Positions 1 to 9,122 of a DNA stretch of 64,000 nucleotides are shown piece after piece. A model generated the notes under the pieces. That model worked only from the letters and a program-made list of their open reading frames with translations. It ran no database searches and was not told where the DNA came from. Source of the DNA: Heliocidaris erythrogramma (Eukaryota > Echinodermata > Echinoidea > Camarodonta > Echinometridae); contig CM046864.1 of the NCBI GenBank assembly GCA_025617745.1, forward strand, positions 2,441,624 to 2,505,623, written 5' to 3'. The position numbers were made by a program, and so were the translations under genes. The first letter of the stretch is position 1; every line of letters starts with the position of its first letter.

Positions 1-139
1 GGCGTAAGTAAAAGTCCAGATATTTTGAGATCTGTACAGTGGGGCATGAGCATCCCGAGACAATCGGCCGACCTGGATTGTTGGATTTGTGGATTTTGGG
101 AAGAAAGTAGAGATTGGGACAAGCTACTTTCTTGTATCA

Positions 140-524
140 GACCTCTTTGTGTTTCTAGGTCTACATCCAATTCTTTTACTGCCTTTCGAACTTCTTCAAG
201 ATGGGATGGTGTGGGATGGTGTGGGAGTTCTTTGTATGTGGTTTCGTCTGGGCATTGCCCAAAAACACCGAGACAACCTCTCGAGAGAAGAGAGACAAGC
301 CCTCAAAAAATTAAAATCAAACAGAGACATTGTCATTAAACCAGCAGACAAGGGATCATTGGTGGTGATCATGTCCAAAGAGGACTACATATCGGAGGGA
401 ATAAGACAACTTTCAGACGAAACCACATACAAAGAACTCCCACACGATCCCACACCATCCCATCTTGAAGAAGTTCGAAAGGCAGTAAAAGAATTGGATG
501 TAGACCTAGAAACACAAAGATGTC
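140..524. repeat. Fold-back (inverted repeat) inside Penelope-type fragment
   Basis: Bases 140-250 are the reverse complement of 414-524 (111-bp arms, only a few mismatches seen), separated by 163 bp. The right arm is part of the RT-coding stretch, so the left arm is an inverted copy of that coding DNA joined upstream. Inversion or template switching during target-primed insertion is the simplest explanation. Confidence 0.85.
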
Positions 525-577
525 AATCTTTATTACCAAAGTGGCTACCAACGTTAAATAAGACCAAATGTGACTAG
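251..577 (+). pseudogene. Penelope-like element RT N-terminal fragment
   Basis: The frame reads RDNLSREERQALKKLKSN, then IVIKPADKGSLVVIMSKEDY, and ends with a stop at about 577. The 'IVIKPADKG...V.M.KEDY' block is the conserved stretch just before the palm of Penelope-like reverse transcriptases. Only about 100 codons survive: no YxDD palm motif and no GIY-YIG domain follow, and a TIR element starts at 569. Upstream is the inverted copy at 140-250, so the 5' end of the frame is not authentic. It is a dead fragment, and a different copy from the element at 40.0-42.1 kb, which holds the opposite end of the protein. Confidence 0.75.
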
Positions 578-1004
578 GCACCACAAAACCACCAAAAGTC
601 GCCAGATATGAATTTCTAGTTAAGATCTGATTCTGAAAGAGGAGATTTAGAGCTTCAAAATGAAATATAAATCATTAGCATTGGATGTTCCTAACCCACT
701 GCAGAAAGAGTAGGATGCCCAGTCCCACAAACTGTTACAATCAATACAAGAGGTTAATCTGTTGTAAAGTTCTACAAGATCAAAATAAGGCAAGTATTCA
801 GGGTCGTTAACAATGAAAACTAATGCCACAAATTCCAGAGAAGACAAACATAGGTCTGATAAAAAAAAGTCTGATGAGAAAAGTATACTCTTTAAGGAAA
901 TATTTTTAAAAGCTGCTATTTGACCATGCTGACCAAAACACGTTTATGGTGATCTAACTGAAAACCACACAAGCACTTTTGATGTGGTTTTGGGCCTGGT
1001 CACA
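569..1004. mobile_element. TIR-bounded MITE, copy 1 of 3 (TGTGACCAGG family)
   Basis: Begins TGTGACTAGGCACCACAAAA and ends with the inverted form ...TGGGCCTGGTCACA. It matches the better-preserved copy at 57387-58050 and the broken copy at about 34330-34737. It is non-coding and shorter than the 57-kb copy, so internally deleted. Confidence 0.75.
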
Positions 1005-1040
1005 AATTAGTACTATTGTTGACATTAACAGTTTATGTAG

Positions 1041-1320
1041 AGGTGTCGTAGTCGAGTGGTTTAAACACTTGACTGGAGATGGGAAGGTCGTGGGTTCAAA
1101 CCCCGGCGCGGCACTACTGTTCTTTGGCAAGACATTAATCTACATTTGCCACTCTCCACCCAGGTGTTAAATGGGTACCGGCAGGAAATAATTCCTTGAA
1201 TGCTGTGAGCACCGAAAGCGGTAGCCTAGCTAGAGCCGGGGTAATATTGGAGCGCCCTGAGCACCATTCATGGTGGATATGAGCGCTATATAATTATCCA
1301 ATGGTATTATTATTATTTAC
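1041..1320 (+). mobile_element. tRNA-derived SINE with ATT tail
   Basis: The head folds like a type II (Ser/Leu-like) tRNA: A box GTCGAGTGGTTTAAAC near 1051, B box GGGTTCAAACCCC near 1092, and an acceptor-like GTGTCG/CGGCAC pair. The body runs through GGGTACCGGCAGGAAATAA and ends GAGCGCTATATAATTATCC followed by (ATT)n. The last about 65 bp resemble the 3' tail of the LINE at 48.8 kb. Complete head-to-tail, hence probably a full-length copy. Confidence 0.8.
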
Positions 1321-1472
1321 CTATCTGCGACTTACAATGACTTAAGACGAAACCTAACAATATGTTTATTCCGTCACAAAAGAAATTCGACGTTAGGGCG
1401 AAACGAACGTGGGTTAGGGCGAATCCAAACAATAGGATGAGATAAAAGGTTTCGCCTTAAGTAGCAGTTAGA

Positions 1473-1473
<1 letters not shown>

Positions 1474-1504
<31 letters not shown>
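1474..1504. repeat. (ATT)n microsatellite
   Basis: About ten ATT units in a row. The 1320-1860 interval around it holds no coding signal or other element that I recognise. Confidence 0.9.
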
Positions 1505-1844
1505 CTTTTCTGCACACATATTGCATATTTGTCTGAAGCATGTAGAAATGATGCAAGGCAATACAGGAACATTTCTTTAATGTTTAATTTTTTCATAGAA
1601 GAGAGTGAGTTTTTTTCTTAACATTCAAATTATGTTTGTTTTTCCTCCCACCTACTCCACCCAATACTAGTATAGAGCATGTGGAAATTATGCATTGCGA
1701 TACACAGTGTTAAATGAGAACTCTGGTCCAAAAGTTCCTTGGTCTTCATAGAAGCCGAAAAAAAAACCAGACGAATGGATAAAAAACAAATTGAGGAAAA
1801 TCGGACAGCTAATAAAGAAACTTTTAAATGACGTGAAAACAATG

Positions 1845-3320
1845 AAAATTACTAGACAAATTAGCAACTCGGCCATGAGTTTGTGACGTCATTCCTTCAC
1901 AACACACCAATTAACTAAAATAATGGTTGCTCAAAATTGCATGTATACACTAATACAGAACAAAAAAATGTGTAAAGATCATGAACATATGAAATTTCGG
2001 TGCAATATACATAGAAAACGAGTGATTATGAACATGTGGTATTTAGAAAACATTCTCAATGGTGTGTATTCATGGCATATTTTGTGAAGGTGTATCTAAA
2101 TTATGATATTCTTGCCTGGGGTAATTCGACGAACTCCAACTGGACGAAATTTTTGGTAATAAAAAACGAGCAATTCGTATCATTTATAACCTGCATGCAC
2201 AAGCTCACACGGGCCCTCTCTTCTTTGAAAGGCGTATTTTGAAAGTTAACGACATTTTAGTCTATACAGCTGGGTTCTCTAATGTTTCAACTGAACAATA
2301 ACGATTTACCTCAGTTTATATGTTTACAAAAAAACAACCAACTGCATAACTATCCTACGCGTCAAGCATTTTCATACCATCTTCCAAAAAACGGAACACG
2401 ATTTGCCTATAATACTGTTGTCTCTTCAGGTCCCAAATACCGGAACCCTCTAAATCCCGAAAAAAAAAAAAAAAATCTGTAAGTACATTTGTATTTGAAA
2501 GAAAGTTAAAGATGTATCTTTGGAGACCCTATTGTAATTTGTAATACCGTACTCCCTGGTAATACTCTTTTACTTATCCGATAATGCATTCGATACATTG
2601 ATGATATCATTTATCTAACGTACATGTGTACACTCACATGACGTAATCGTGAGTCATGACTTCTATATATCTTGCTTCATTTATACATTGTTTACTATGC
2701 TGGGACGTAGTTTTAAGAATTCTACGCACTGAAATAACAACTACAGAGTCTGTTTATCCTTTCCTGTCTTGTAGAGTCCCCGTGCGTCCCCGTTCGTGTG
2801 ACAATCTTTGTCTACGTTCTGTAATACCTTCATTTTTCTGTTCAGTTCCTTTATTTCTTTAATTCCTCTTTTCTCCCTTCTACTATTATGTTCTTCTACA
2901 TGTCTGTAAATTATTTATTAACTGGGGCTATCCACAACAAGCGTAGCTTTACTTTAGGCCCCTCCACTCTATATACATGAACGTAAATCTTTGAATTGCA
3001 TGTACACTCTTTATTTTCAATTCTTTCATTATTGTGACATATCTGTTCTTGTATTATGTAATCGATTTCTATTATTCCCGAATGTATTCCAAAATGTATG
3101 ATTTGTATTTTGATTGATTTGTGTGGAAATAAAAACTAAACTAAATTAAATTAAATACGTACCAAAACACATTAATATACATATAACTCGGTTCAAGATA
3201 TCTAGAAAATCATATTCACTGCAAAATATTGAGAATTTGTATTATCAATAACAAAATTAACTGGTGAGTTGTGAGGGAATGACGTCATAAATTCATGGCC
3301 AAGTTCCTGTTCTGTCTATT
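1845..3320. repeat. Inverted repeat arms enclosing the LINE fragment
   Basis: The left arm around 1868-1915 (GGCCATGAGTTTGTGACGTC...) is mirrored at about 3250-3303 (...GACGTCATAAATTCATGGCC). Weaker similarity extends outward on both sides. The arms share a TGACGTCATTCC core. They look like two halves of one older palindromic element split by the LINE. Confidence 0.6.
2036..3160 (+). pseudogene. LINE (CR1/Daphne-type) 3' end, frameshifted
   Basis: Pieces of a LINE RT C-terminal region are readable in shifted frames: NYDILAWGNSTNSN near 2102-2145, a shifted stretch with RAIRIIYNLHAQAHTGPLFF and RRILKVNDI near 2165-2260, then FMFQLNNN-like and NYPTRQAF near 2282-2375. At least two frameshifts and an A15 tract at about 2461 break it. 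About 600 bp of 3' UTR follow, ending in a poly(A)-signal-like AATAAA near 3128 and a short AAATTAAATTAAAT tail near 3145. It is 5'-truncated, as most LINE copies are. Confidence 0.7.
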
Positions 3321-3567
3321 GATTTCCAATGTTCTCCCTATTTATCATGTCATGAACAAGATTATCCTGTTGTTCCTGTTATTCTCTAAATGCTTTACTT
3401 TACTTTTTTTCATGTATTTACAATATTTGTCATCTCCATCCGCTTCCCTTTTTATTTCCCTGTGTATTTGTTGTTGCTATACGTATATTATTCTATTTCT
3501 GCTTCAAAATTGATGTTTAATCCCGTTTTCTTCTCTTTCTCCGACTTATATACGTTCCCAAATGTAA

Positions 3568-3762
3568 TAAATTTGTAAAATCAGCACTGATTTTCTTATT
3601 TACTATATAAATCTATATACCTACCTATTATGCCTGTAGTCTTGACTACGGGACCCCTTCGAGAATTTAACACACATGCGTCACAATATTGTGCGCACCC
3701 CCCGTAATCCTATTGTCCTCGCCACTCACGCGCGTCAACACGCTACGGCCATCTTCCTCTTT
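3568..3762. repeat. DIRS 3' inverted terminal repeat
   Basis: The core 3615-3762 is the exact inverse of 9505-9652. An outer extension unique to this end (3568-3614, containing AAATCAGCACTGATTTTC) is repeated in the internal complementary region. Confidence 0.92.
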
Positions 3763-3823
3763 TGCGAGCCACCCCAAGAAGAAACATGTTGCTTGCAAGG
3801 AGCGGGGAAGGAGGGAGGGTCAT

Positions 3824-3916
3824 AGGTAGGTATATAGATTTATATAGTAAATAAGAAAATCAGTGCTGATTTTACAAATTTACTGCAATAAATCATATAT
3901 ACCTACCTATTATGCC
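3824..3916. repeat. DIRS internal complementary region (circle-junction copy)
   Basis: Bases 3824-3882 are the reverse complement of the outer 3' ITR, and 3878-3916 the reverse complement of the outer 5' ITR. The two halves overlap in ATTTA (3878-3882), the same five bases (TAAAT on the other strand) found at both ends of the element. This is what a template bridging the two ends of a circularising DIRS DNA should look like. Confidence 0.9.
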
Positions 3917-3983
3917 AGACCAACGCCAACTCAAAGACCGGGAGGCATGTTTCGAGCGGAAGGAAATAGGATTACACCAAAGA

Positions 3984-6842
3984 CTACAAAGAAGACACAG
4001 CGGCCTTCAAGGTGGTTGACGCAAACAGAGCTTCACCTGCGGGAACATCCCTAAGGTAGCAAGAAATGAAGGAATTGGGCGAACGCCAATAAGCAGCCTT
4101 CAAAATATCAACCAGCGCCACACCTTGAAACAGAGCCCAAGAAGTGCTGACACTACGAGTATCATGAGCACGAGGCTTGCTGTCGGATAAAAGAGCCACT
4201 GTGCCAGCGGCCCTAATAGCTTCGACGATCCATCTAGAAATGGAATCGAGAGAGGCAGGAGAAAAAGGCTCTCTAGTGATCAGGAACAACTGATCATCCT
4301 TACGATAAGGCTTAGTCTTATCAATATACCATTTGAGAGCCCTAACAGGACACCAAACTTTGTCCTCACGCACCGAAGAAAAGTCAGAAAGCGGACAAAG
4401 AAAAATCTCAACAGGACCAGAGGAAGCTGTCTGATTCTTGGCAACGAAAGAAGCCCTAGGAATCAACCTAACACCTCTTCTCTCCCAGCGAACATGACCA
4501 GGAGTAAGACAGAGAGCATGAAGAGTACTACGCCTCTGCCCAGAGGCAATAGCTACCAAAAAGAGCGTCTTGACCGTAAGATGATGAAGCGAAGCTTCAC
4601 CTAACGGTTCAAAAGGGGGCTTCGCCAAGGCCTCCAGGACCTTAGGCAAACTCCAAGACGGCACTAACTTAGAAAACGAAGGTCGTTTCAGAAAGAACGA
4701 ACGAATCAAACCACTTAGCAGCGGGGAATTGGAAATTCCCGAACCATCCGAAAAACCCGAATGAATGGCCCCAATCGCCGAACGGTAGCCTCGGATAGTA
4801 GAAATAGATCTCCCTTTGTCAAATAACGAGATTAAGAAATCCGCAATTGAACCAATAGGAGCCTTAGAAGGGGTTTGATTTCTCTCTTTGCACCAAAGGA
4901 AAAAGACCGAGAGACGGGAATTGTAAATTTCCCTAGTAGAAACCCTACGACTGGACATTAAAAAGTCCGCGGCTCTATCAGAGAGACCCGACTGTCTTGC
5001 GGATTCCCTGACAGGGGCCAAGCAGTCAAATGAAGAGACTCCGGATTGTGGTGAAGAATCCCCGATAGGGGCTGTAACACCAGATCCGCTCTTAACGGGA
5101 GAATTAACGGTTGAGTCCTTAGAAGACTCAAAAGTTCCGGAAACCAATTCCTCCTGGGCCAAAAGGAAGCTATTACAAGCACCCTCGCCCGATCTTCCCT
5201 GATTTTCTGCAAGACCTGCGGAATCAGTTGGAAAGGAGGAAAGGCGAATCCCTGAAGGTTCTCCCAGCTGAGGGAGAAAGCATCGAGAGCCCAAGCTCCC
5301 TGATCGCGAACACGGGAGCAATACTTCGGCAGCTGGTGATTTAGCACCGACGCAAATAGATCCACTTCCAATGGACCTAGGCAACTGTGAATGCGGCAAA
5401 ATACCTCCGGATGGAGCATCCATTCCGATGGAAGAAACCTGCCCCGGGACAGAAATTCCGCAATGAGGTTTTCCCGACCGGGGATGAAAGAGGCCACAGG
5501 TGTAATTGCCATGCGACGACACCACCTCCACAGCTGAGCTGCTAGGGCATTCAAGGCAACCGAACGAGTGCCTCCCTGCCGATTGATATATGCCGCCACA
5601 GTAACGTTGCCCGTGAGAATCAGAACTGAACGACTGAGAAGTCGACTTCTGAAATGGAGCAAGGTCAACAAGACTGCCATAAACTCCAGGACATTGATAT
5701 GAGGAAGAGTCCCAAGATGAGACCAATCCCCCGCAACCGTGCTGCCGTTGCAGTGTCCTCCCCACCCCAACCGAGAGGCGTCCGTCGAAACCGATATCGA
5801 CGGAAGAGGGACAGAAAAGGACCTGCCTCGCGCGAGAAACACCTCGCTCATCCAACAAGCAAGAAGAGACTTGATCTTTACTGGTATTGGAATCCAGACC
5901 AAAAGGGAGTCTTTTCCCGGCCTGAAGAACCTGAGGAGATGTCTCTGAAAGGGTCTCATGAGGAGCCGGCAGTCCTCTAGAACATCGACTAGACTGGCTA
6001 GATAACCTAGAAACTGAAGCCACTGTCTGGCCGAGACTCTTCTGGCCAGCAAGAGCTTGCGAGCCGCAGAGACAATGGTGAGAATCCTGTCTCGACTGGG
6101 CCGAGCTAACTGATTCCTTATGTCTAACACCGCCCCCAGAAAAACTGGGCTGCGAGTGGGGACTAACTCTGACTTTTCCCAATTTATTAGGAAACCTAAG
6201 TCTTGAGTAAGAGAGACGAGCAAACGAGTCTCGTCCAACAAACGATCGCGCGACTCCGCAAGGAGAAGCCAATCGTCCAGGTAACAAAACAACCGCAGGC
6301 CGCGACGCCTCAGAAAGGCCGCTAGCACCGCTACAACCTGAGTAAAAACCCGAGGGGCCGGGCGCAGCCCGAAGGGAAGAGCCCGAAAACGATAAGTCTC
6401 CGATAGGAAGGAGAACCCCAGAAGATCGCGAGAAGCGCGATGAATGGGAATGTGAAAGTACGCGTCCTTGAGATCTATCGAGACCGCGTAGTCTTCCCTT
6501 TTGATCAACGGAAGAATGGAGGCGAGAGTCTCCATACGAAAATGAACCGGAGGAATAAATTTGTTTATCCTCTTTAGGTTCAGTATCAAACGAAGTTTTC
6601 CCGAGCGCTTGGGAATAACAAAAATTGGAGAGAGGGAAAGAGACGGCCTGTCTCTTACCCTTTCTATAGCCCTCTTTTCCAAAAGAGACTCGATCTCCTT
6701 CGAAGCATGAGACCGAGACAGGGCAGACATGGGAGGTGACCGAATTCTTATAGCCCCTCCGGGGAGCGAGGCGCAAAGATCTATGAAGAATCCGTCTCGC
6801 ACGACGGAGAGAACGAACCCGTCCCCGGAGATGGCCTCCCAA
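3984..6842 (-). CDS. DIRS tyrosine recombinase ORF (YR domain at C-terminus)
   Basis: A 952-codon open frame whose last about 325 residues are the recombinase that inserts the circular DNA copy. An N-terminal SAM-like part (around STREIYNSRLSVFFLW) precedes the catalytic half. The R-H-x-x-R-Y set is visible: Arg in SGQRRSTLHAL (about residue 764), His and Arg in RAHDTRSV (about 890), and the nucleophile Tyr in SCYLRD (about 927). It lies in a different frame from the RT ORF and overlaps it up to 4958. Residues 1-628 therefore run through RT/RNase H-coding DNA and are probably not all translated; the true start is likely close to the RT stop. A Ser/Arg-rich, domain-free N-terminal part supports that view. 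Confidence 0.88.
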   Translation of the reverse strand: MGGHLRGRVRSLRRARRILHRSLRLAPRRGYKNSVTSHVCPVSVSCFEGDRVSFGKEGYRKGKRQAVSFPLSNFCYSQALGKTSFDTEPKEDKQIYSSGSFSYGDSRLHSSVDQKGRLRGLDRSQGRVLSHSHSSRFSRSSGVLLPIGDLSFSGSSLRAAPGPSGFYSGCSGASGLSEASRPAVVLLPGRLASPCGVARSFVGRDSFARLSYSRLRFPNKLGKVRVSPHSQPSFSGGGVRHKESVSSAQSRQDSHHCLCGSQALAGQKSLGQTVASVSRLSSQSSRCSRGLPAPHETLSETSPQVLQAGKRLPFGLDSNTSKDQVSSCLLDERGVSRARQVLFCPSSVDIGFDGRLSVGVGRTLQRQHGCGGLVSSWDSSSYQCPGVYGSLVDLAPFQKSTSQSFSSDSHGQRYCGGIYQSAGRHSFGCLECPSSSAVEVVSSHGNYTCGLFHPRSGKPHCGISVPGQVSSIGMDAPSGGILPHSQLPRSIGSGSICVGAKSPAAEVLLPCSRSGSLGSRCFLPQLGEPSGIRLSSFPTDSAGLAENQGRSGEGACNSFLLAQEELVSGTFESSKDSTVNSPVKSGSGVTAPIGDSSPQSGVSSFDCLAPVRESARQSGLSDRAADFLMSSRRVSTREIYNSRLSVFFLWCKERNQTPSKAPIGSIADFLISLFDKGRSISTIRGYRSAIGAIHSGFSDGSGISNSPLLSGLIRSFFLKRPSFSKLVPSWSLPKVLEALAKPPFEPLGEASLHHLTVKTLFLVAIASGQRRSTLHALCLTPGHVRWERRGVRLIPRASFVAKNQTASSGPVEIFLCPLSDFSSVREDKVWCPVRALKWYIDKTKPYRKDDQLFLITREPFSPASLDSISRWIVEAIRAAGTVALLSDSKPRAHDTRSVSTSWALFQGVALVDILKAAYWRSPNSFISCYLRDVPAGEALFASTTLKAAVSSL

Positions 6843-6952
6843 GCGGGGAGAAACGCGTGAAGTCGGCCACCTACCACATTCGGTTGAACAAGCGCTCGGG
6901 GAAAAACATCAAAATCCAGGCTTGGCCTTCTGCGAAGCCATCGCCTTACCAC
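4958..6952 (-). CDS. DIRS reverse transcriptase / RNase H / methyltransferase-like protein
   Basis: This 664-residue frame overlaps the end of gag by 44 bp in another frame. RT motifs are SPIFVIPKRSGKLRLILNL, the DLKDAYFHIPI palm motif, FGLRPAPRVFTQ, and catalytic CYLDDWLLL at about residue 222. The RNase H region has STDASRLGWGG (about 387) and NVLEFMAV, but the third acidic position, expected as Asp-Asn, reads LTGNVTVAAY (Gly at about 448, codon GGC at 5609-5611). The fourth site is Glu (NLIAEFLSR) where Asp is usual. A C-terminal DLFASVLNHQLP...AFPPF region (about 530-570) matches the Dam-like methyltransferase module described in DIRS1-like elements. It copies element RNA into DNA in the cell. 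Confidence 0.92.
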   Translation of the reverse strand: MVRRWLRRRPSLDFDVFPRALVQPNVVGGRLHAFLPAWEAISGDGFVLSVVRDGFFIDLCASLPGGAIRIRSPPMSALSRSHASKEIESLLEKRAIERVRDRPSLSLSPIFVIPKRSGKLRLILNLKRINKFIPPVHFRMETLASILPLIKREDYAVSIDLKDAYFHIPIHRASRDLLGFSFLSETYRFRALPFGLRPAPRVFTQVVAVLAAFLRRRGLRLFCYLDDWLLLAESRDRLLDETRLLVSLTQDLGFLINWEKSELVPTRSPVFLGAVLDIRNQLARPSRDRILTIVSAARKLLLARRVSARQWLQFLGYLASLVDVLEDCRLLMRPFQRHLLRFFRPGKDSLLVWIPIPVKIKSLLACWMSEVFLARGRSFSVPLPSISVSTDASRLGWGGHCNGSTVAGDWSHLGTLPHINVLEFMAVLLTLLHFRSRLLSRSVLILTGNVTVAAYINRQGGTRSVALNALAAQLWRWCRRMAITPVASFIPGRENLIAEFLSRGRFLPSEWMLHPEVFCRIHSCLGPLEVDLFASVLNHQLPKYCSRVRDQGAWALDAFSLSWENLQGFAFPPFQLIPQVLQKIREDRARVLVIASFWPRRNWFPELLSLLRTQPLILPLRADLVLQPLSGILHHNPESLHLTAWPLSGNPQDSRVSLIEPRTF

Positions 6953-8663
6953 GAGAACCTCTCAAAAAGCCCCTGCCACGACTCCCTCTCCCACGAGACG
7001 GAGCTGGCTGAGGCTCAGGAGGCGGGACCCTAGACACGCGGCTGCGCTGACCCGAAGCGGGACCAGCAGGTCTACGCCGAACAGGGGCCCGCGTTGACTT
7101 AGAGCTAGTGTGAAACTGCTTAGTCATATCCGAGATCTGCTTTCGCGCATCGATCTCTCTTTGGAACACCGTAGCGAATTTACCACCAAAAAGCGAAGGA
7201 CCCCGAGACGGAACATCTCGGAGAAGTTGAGCAATGCCCGACTCTCTAACACCCAGTGCTGAGAGAGCCGAGGTCCTGCGACGGAACGTAGCCGAAGCAG
7301 CTGCTGTGGAAAGCTGCGACCACTGCAGACAAAAAAGAGTATGCAGCAAGTCGTCAATAATCAGCTTGTCACCATCGGTAACATTCAACTCCTCCGCCCT
7401 GAACGCAGCGGAGGTAAGCGGATTAGTCGCCTGCAAGCGACGACCAACCTCTAAAATCTCAGGAGAAAGAATCTTAGCCTTGAAAAAGCTGTCTTGGTCC
7501 TGAGAACAAAAGGCAAAGGCCTTACCCCTGACCGCGTTAGATCGCTTAACCAACAAAGCGGCCTCAATGCGGTCATACTCCAGCTTGAAAACCTCCTCAA
7601 GAGCAATACCCTCGGAGGAGGCCTGCTGCTTGAAATTCCAACGCGAAGTCGAACCCTCCGCGCGGGTTGACTGAACTTCAGGGAGATATTTGGACAACAA
7701 AGCAATCGCTTCCACTCCACAGAGATTGAGCGATTGAGACTCCGCCTGCCCAAGCGATTCGGGAACCGAAGCTTGAGAGGACGCATCCAAATCTGGTTCC
7801 ACCCGAGTGGAATGAGACAAAGGAACGCTAACAAAAGCCTCCGCAAGCGGGTCCCCGCATGGTACACCAAAAGTCTCCTCGCCCGGCGGAGCCCTGAGGG
7901 CCGCGGGAGTAGGAGGCACATGCGAATCAGTCTCAGACAAAGAGGAATCAATCACAAAAGGCTGATTAGACTCAAAGCGAGATCCCTGAATAGGGACAGA
8001 AGTCAGGGTTGAAGAAGTCGGTACAAAGGACCAACCCAGATTCTGAGCAAAAGCCCGCATCATACTGAACATGTCAGCTTGAGAGGAGCTAGCCGGGTCA
8101 GCCAGGCCAGATGGGCAAGAGGCCGGCAAAGCCTTGCCGCTCTTCGCCTTTTTCTTGGCCTTTTTCTTGGCTGGCTCGACAAAAGTCGTAGCCGAAACCC
8201 TTTTCTTAGAACGCTTAATCGGAACCGTTCGGATCCCCGAAGCCTCTTCGGAAACACGGACCGACCCCTCCGCTGAGGGACGTTCACTTCCCATAAAGGG
8301 ATTGGAGCGCTCATGGCGTGAGCCTTGAGAATCATCCAAAACACCCATATTAGCTAGGCAAGAAGATGCAGTAGCCATGGGTTGGGAGCTAAAAGCTCCC
8401 AGTGCGTGGGCAGACCGAGAAGACTCGGTATGTGCCCGATGACTACTAAAGGCATGTGAACCCACTATTGGACCGCTCGAAAGCGGCAATAGGGGAGCAC
8501 TAGTAGTCACGCACTCAGGTGAAAACACCTGTTGCTCCGAAGAGCGTCCATAATTGTTAGCTCGAGCATTCCCATCAGCTGGCAGCTGAGACAGCCCAGA
8601 AAGTACTCGTTCCCCCATATGGCGTTTGCCGGGGGCTAGGGTTTGAGGAACCCAGACCAACAT
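6909..8663 (-). CDS. DIRS gag-like protein
   Basis: A 584-residue ORF and the first large frame of the element, expected to package element RNA. No CCHC zinc knuckle is visible, as in many DIRS gags. It has a Lys-rich nuclear-localisation-like block (AKKKAKKKAK, about residues 150-178), a Ser/Glu-rich middle, and an Arg/Gly-rich tail (SRGRGSRGRGFLRGSRGK) suited to nucleic-acid binding. The start at 8663 is favoured because an in-frame TAG lies two codons upstream. The RT ORF starts 44 bp before this frame ends. Function is assigned from position and composition; sequence similarity could not be tested. Confidence 0.82.
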   Translation of the reverse strand: MLVWVPQTLAPGKRHMGERVLSGLSQLPADGNARANNYGRSSEQQVFSPECVTTSAPLLPLSSGPIVGSHAFSSHRAHTESSRSAHALGAFSSQPMATASSCLANMGVLDDSQGSRHERSNPFMGSERPSAEGSVRVSEEASGIRTVPIKRSKKRVSATTFVEPAKKKAKKKAKSGKALPASCPSGLADPASSSQADMFSMMRAFAQNLGWSFVPTSSTLTSVPIQGSRFESNQPFVIDSSLSETDSHVPPTPAALRAPPGEETFGVPCGDPLAEAFVSVPLSHSTRVEPDLDASSQASVPESLGQAESQSLNLCGVEAIALLSKYLPEVQSTRAEGSTSRWNFKQQASSEGIALEEVFKLEYDRIEAALLVKRSNAVRGKAFAFCSQDQDSFFKAKILSPEILEVGRRLQATNPLTSAAFRAEELNVTDGDKLIIDDLLHTLFCLQWSQLSTAAASATFRRRTSALSALGVRESGIAQLLRDVPSRGPSLFGGKFATVFQREIDARKQISDMTKQFHTSSKSTRAPVRRRPAGPASGQRSRVSRVPPPEPQPAPSRGRGSRGRGFLRGSRGKAMASQKAKPGF

Positions 8664-8732
8664 GGACTAAGCCCGTGGGTTGCCCTGCAGTAGTGGGGCG
8701 CGTCTCCCCTAACGGATCAGAGCGAGTGAACG

Positions 8733-9122
8733 CTACCGTACGGGAAACAACAGCCCCCCCCCCCCCCCTCTGGTCTCAGCGACCGGGGGATTGGATTCTC
8801 TCCAGATATCCAAACCACTAGAATCTGACGCCACCCACCCCGAAACCACAGGCTTCGGAGTTGACAATCCCGATTCAGTTAACGCCACCCGTCCCGAAGC
8901 CGCAAGCTCCGAAACTGGCAAACTCTGCAAGGGAACACCACTAGGCAACTTACCTTTAGCCCTCCTCCCTCCCCCGCGTACCGCTGTACTCGGGGGAGTT
9001 CTGGAAGGCCGAGTCGTCTTGCTAGACAACTCTTCGGAAGAAGCAGGTCTCCATGACCCAGCAGCTTCTTCTTCCGAATTCATACCACTGCAATAAAACA
9101 GACAATAAAGTATACTTTTCAA
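8733..9122 (-). CDS. Short ORF in DIRS 5' leader
   Basis: A 129-codon frame in the leader, between 5' ITR and gag. An internal Met begins MNSEEEAAGSWRPASSEE, a hydrophilic, acidic N-terminus unlike random translation. The frame becomes poly-Gly over a C15 tract (G15 on this strand) at 8754-8768 and stops at 8733 without joining gag in any frame. It could be a separate leader peptide, a first coding exon spliced to gag, or chance. I recognise no domain. Confidence 0.4.
   Translation of the reverse strand: MKSILYCLFYCSGMNSEEEAAGSWRPASSEELSSKTTRPSRTPPSTAVRGGGRRAKGKLPSGVPLQSLPVSELAASGRVALTESGLSTPKPVVSGWVASDSSGLDIWRESNPPVAETRGGGGGLLFPVR
8754..8768. repeat. Poly(C) tract, 15 bp
   Basis: Homopolymer inside the DIRS leader ORF. 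Its length sets the frame downstream, so it is prone to slippage or assembly error. Confidence 0.9.

Noticed and set aside
1041-1120. Functional tRNA gene
   Set aside because: tRNA-like head only; anticodon arm is irregular and a SINE body with ATT tail follows.
3984-6842. A single 952-residue recombinase
   Set aside because: The first 628 codons lie over RT-coding DNA in another frame and have no domain; only the C-terminal about 325 residues are supported.
7451-7951. Leu/Arg-rich ORF within the DIRS gag region
   Set aside because: Alternative frame of gag; composition mirrors it and no domain is seen. Antisense ORFs at 5654-5980, 7234-7503 and 7734-8012 were rejected for the same reason.
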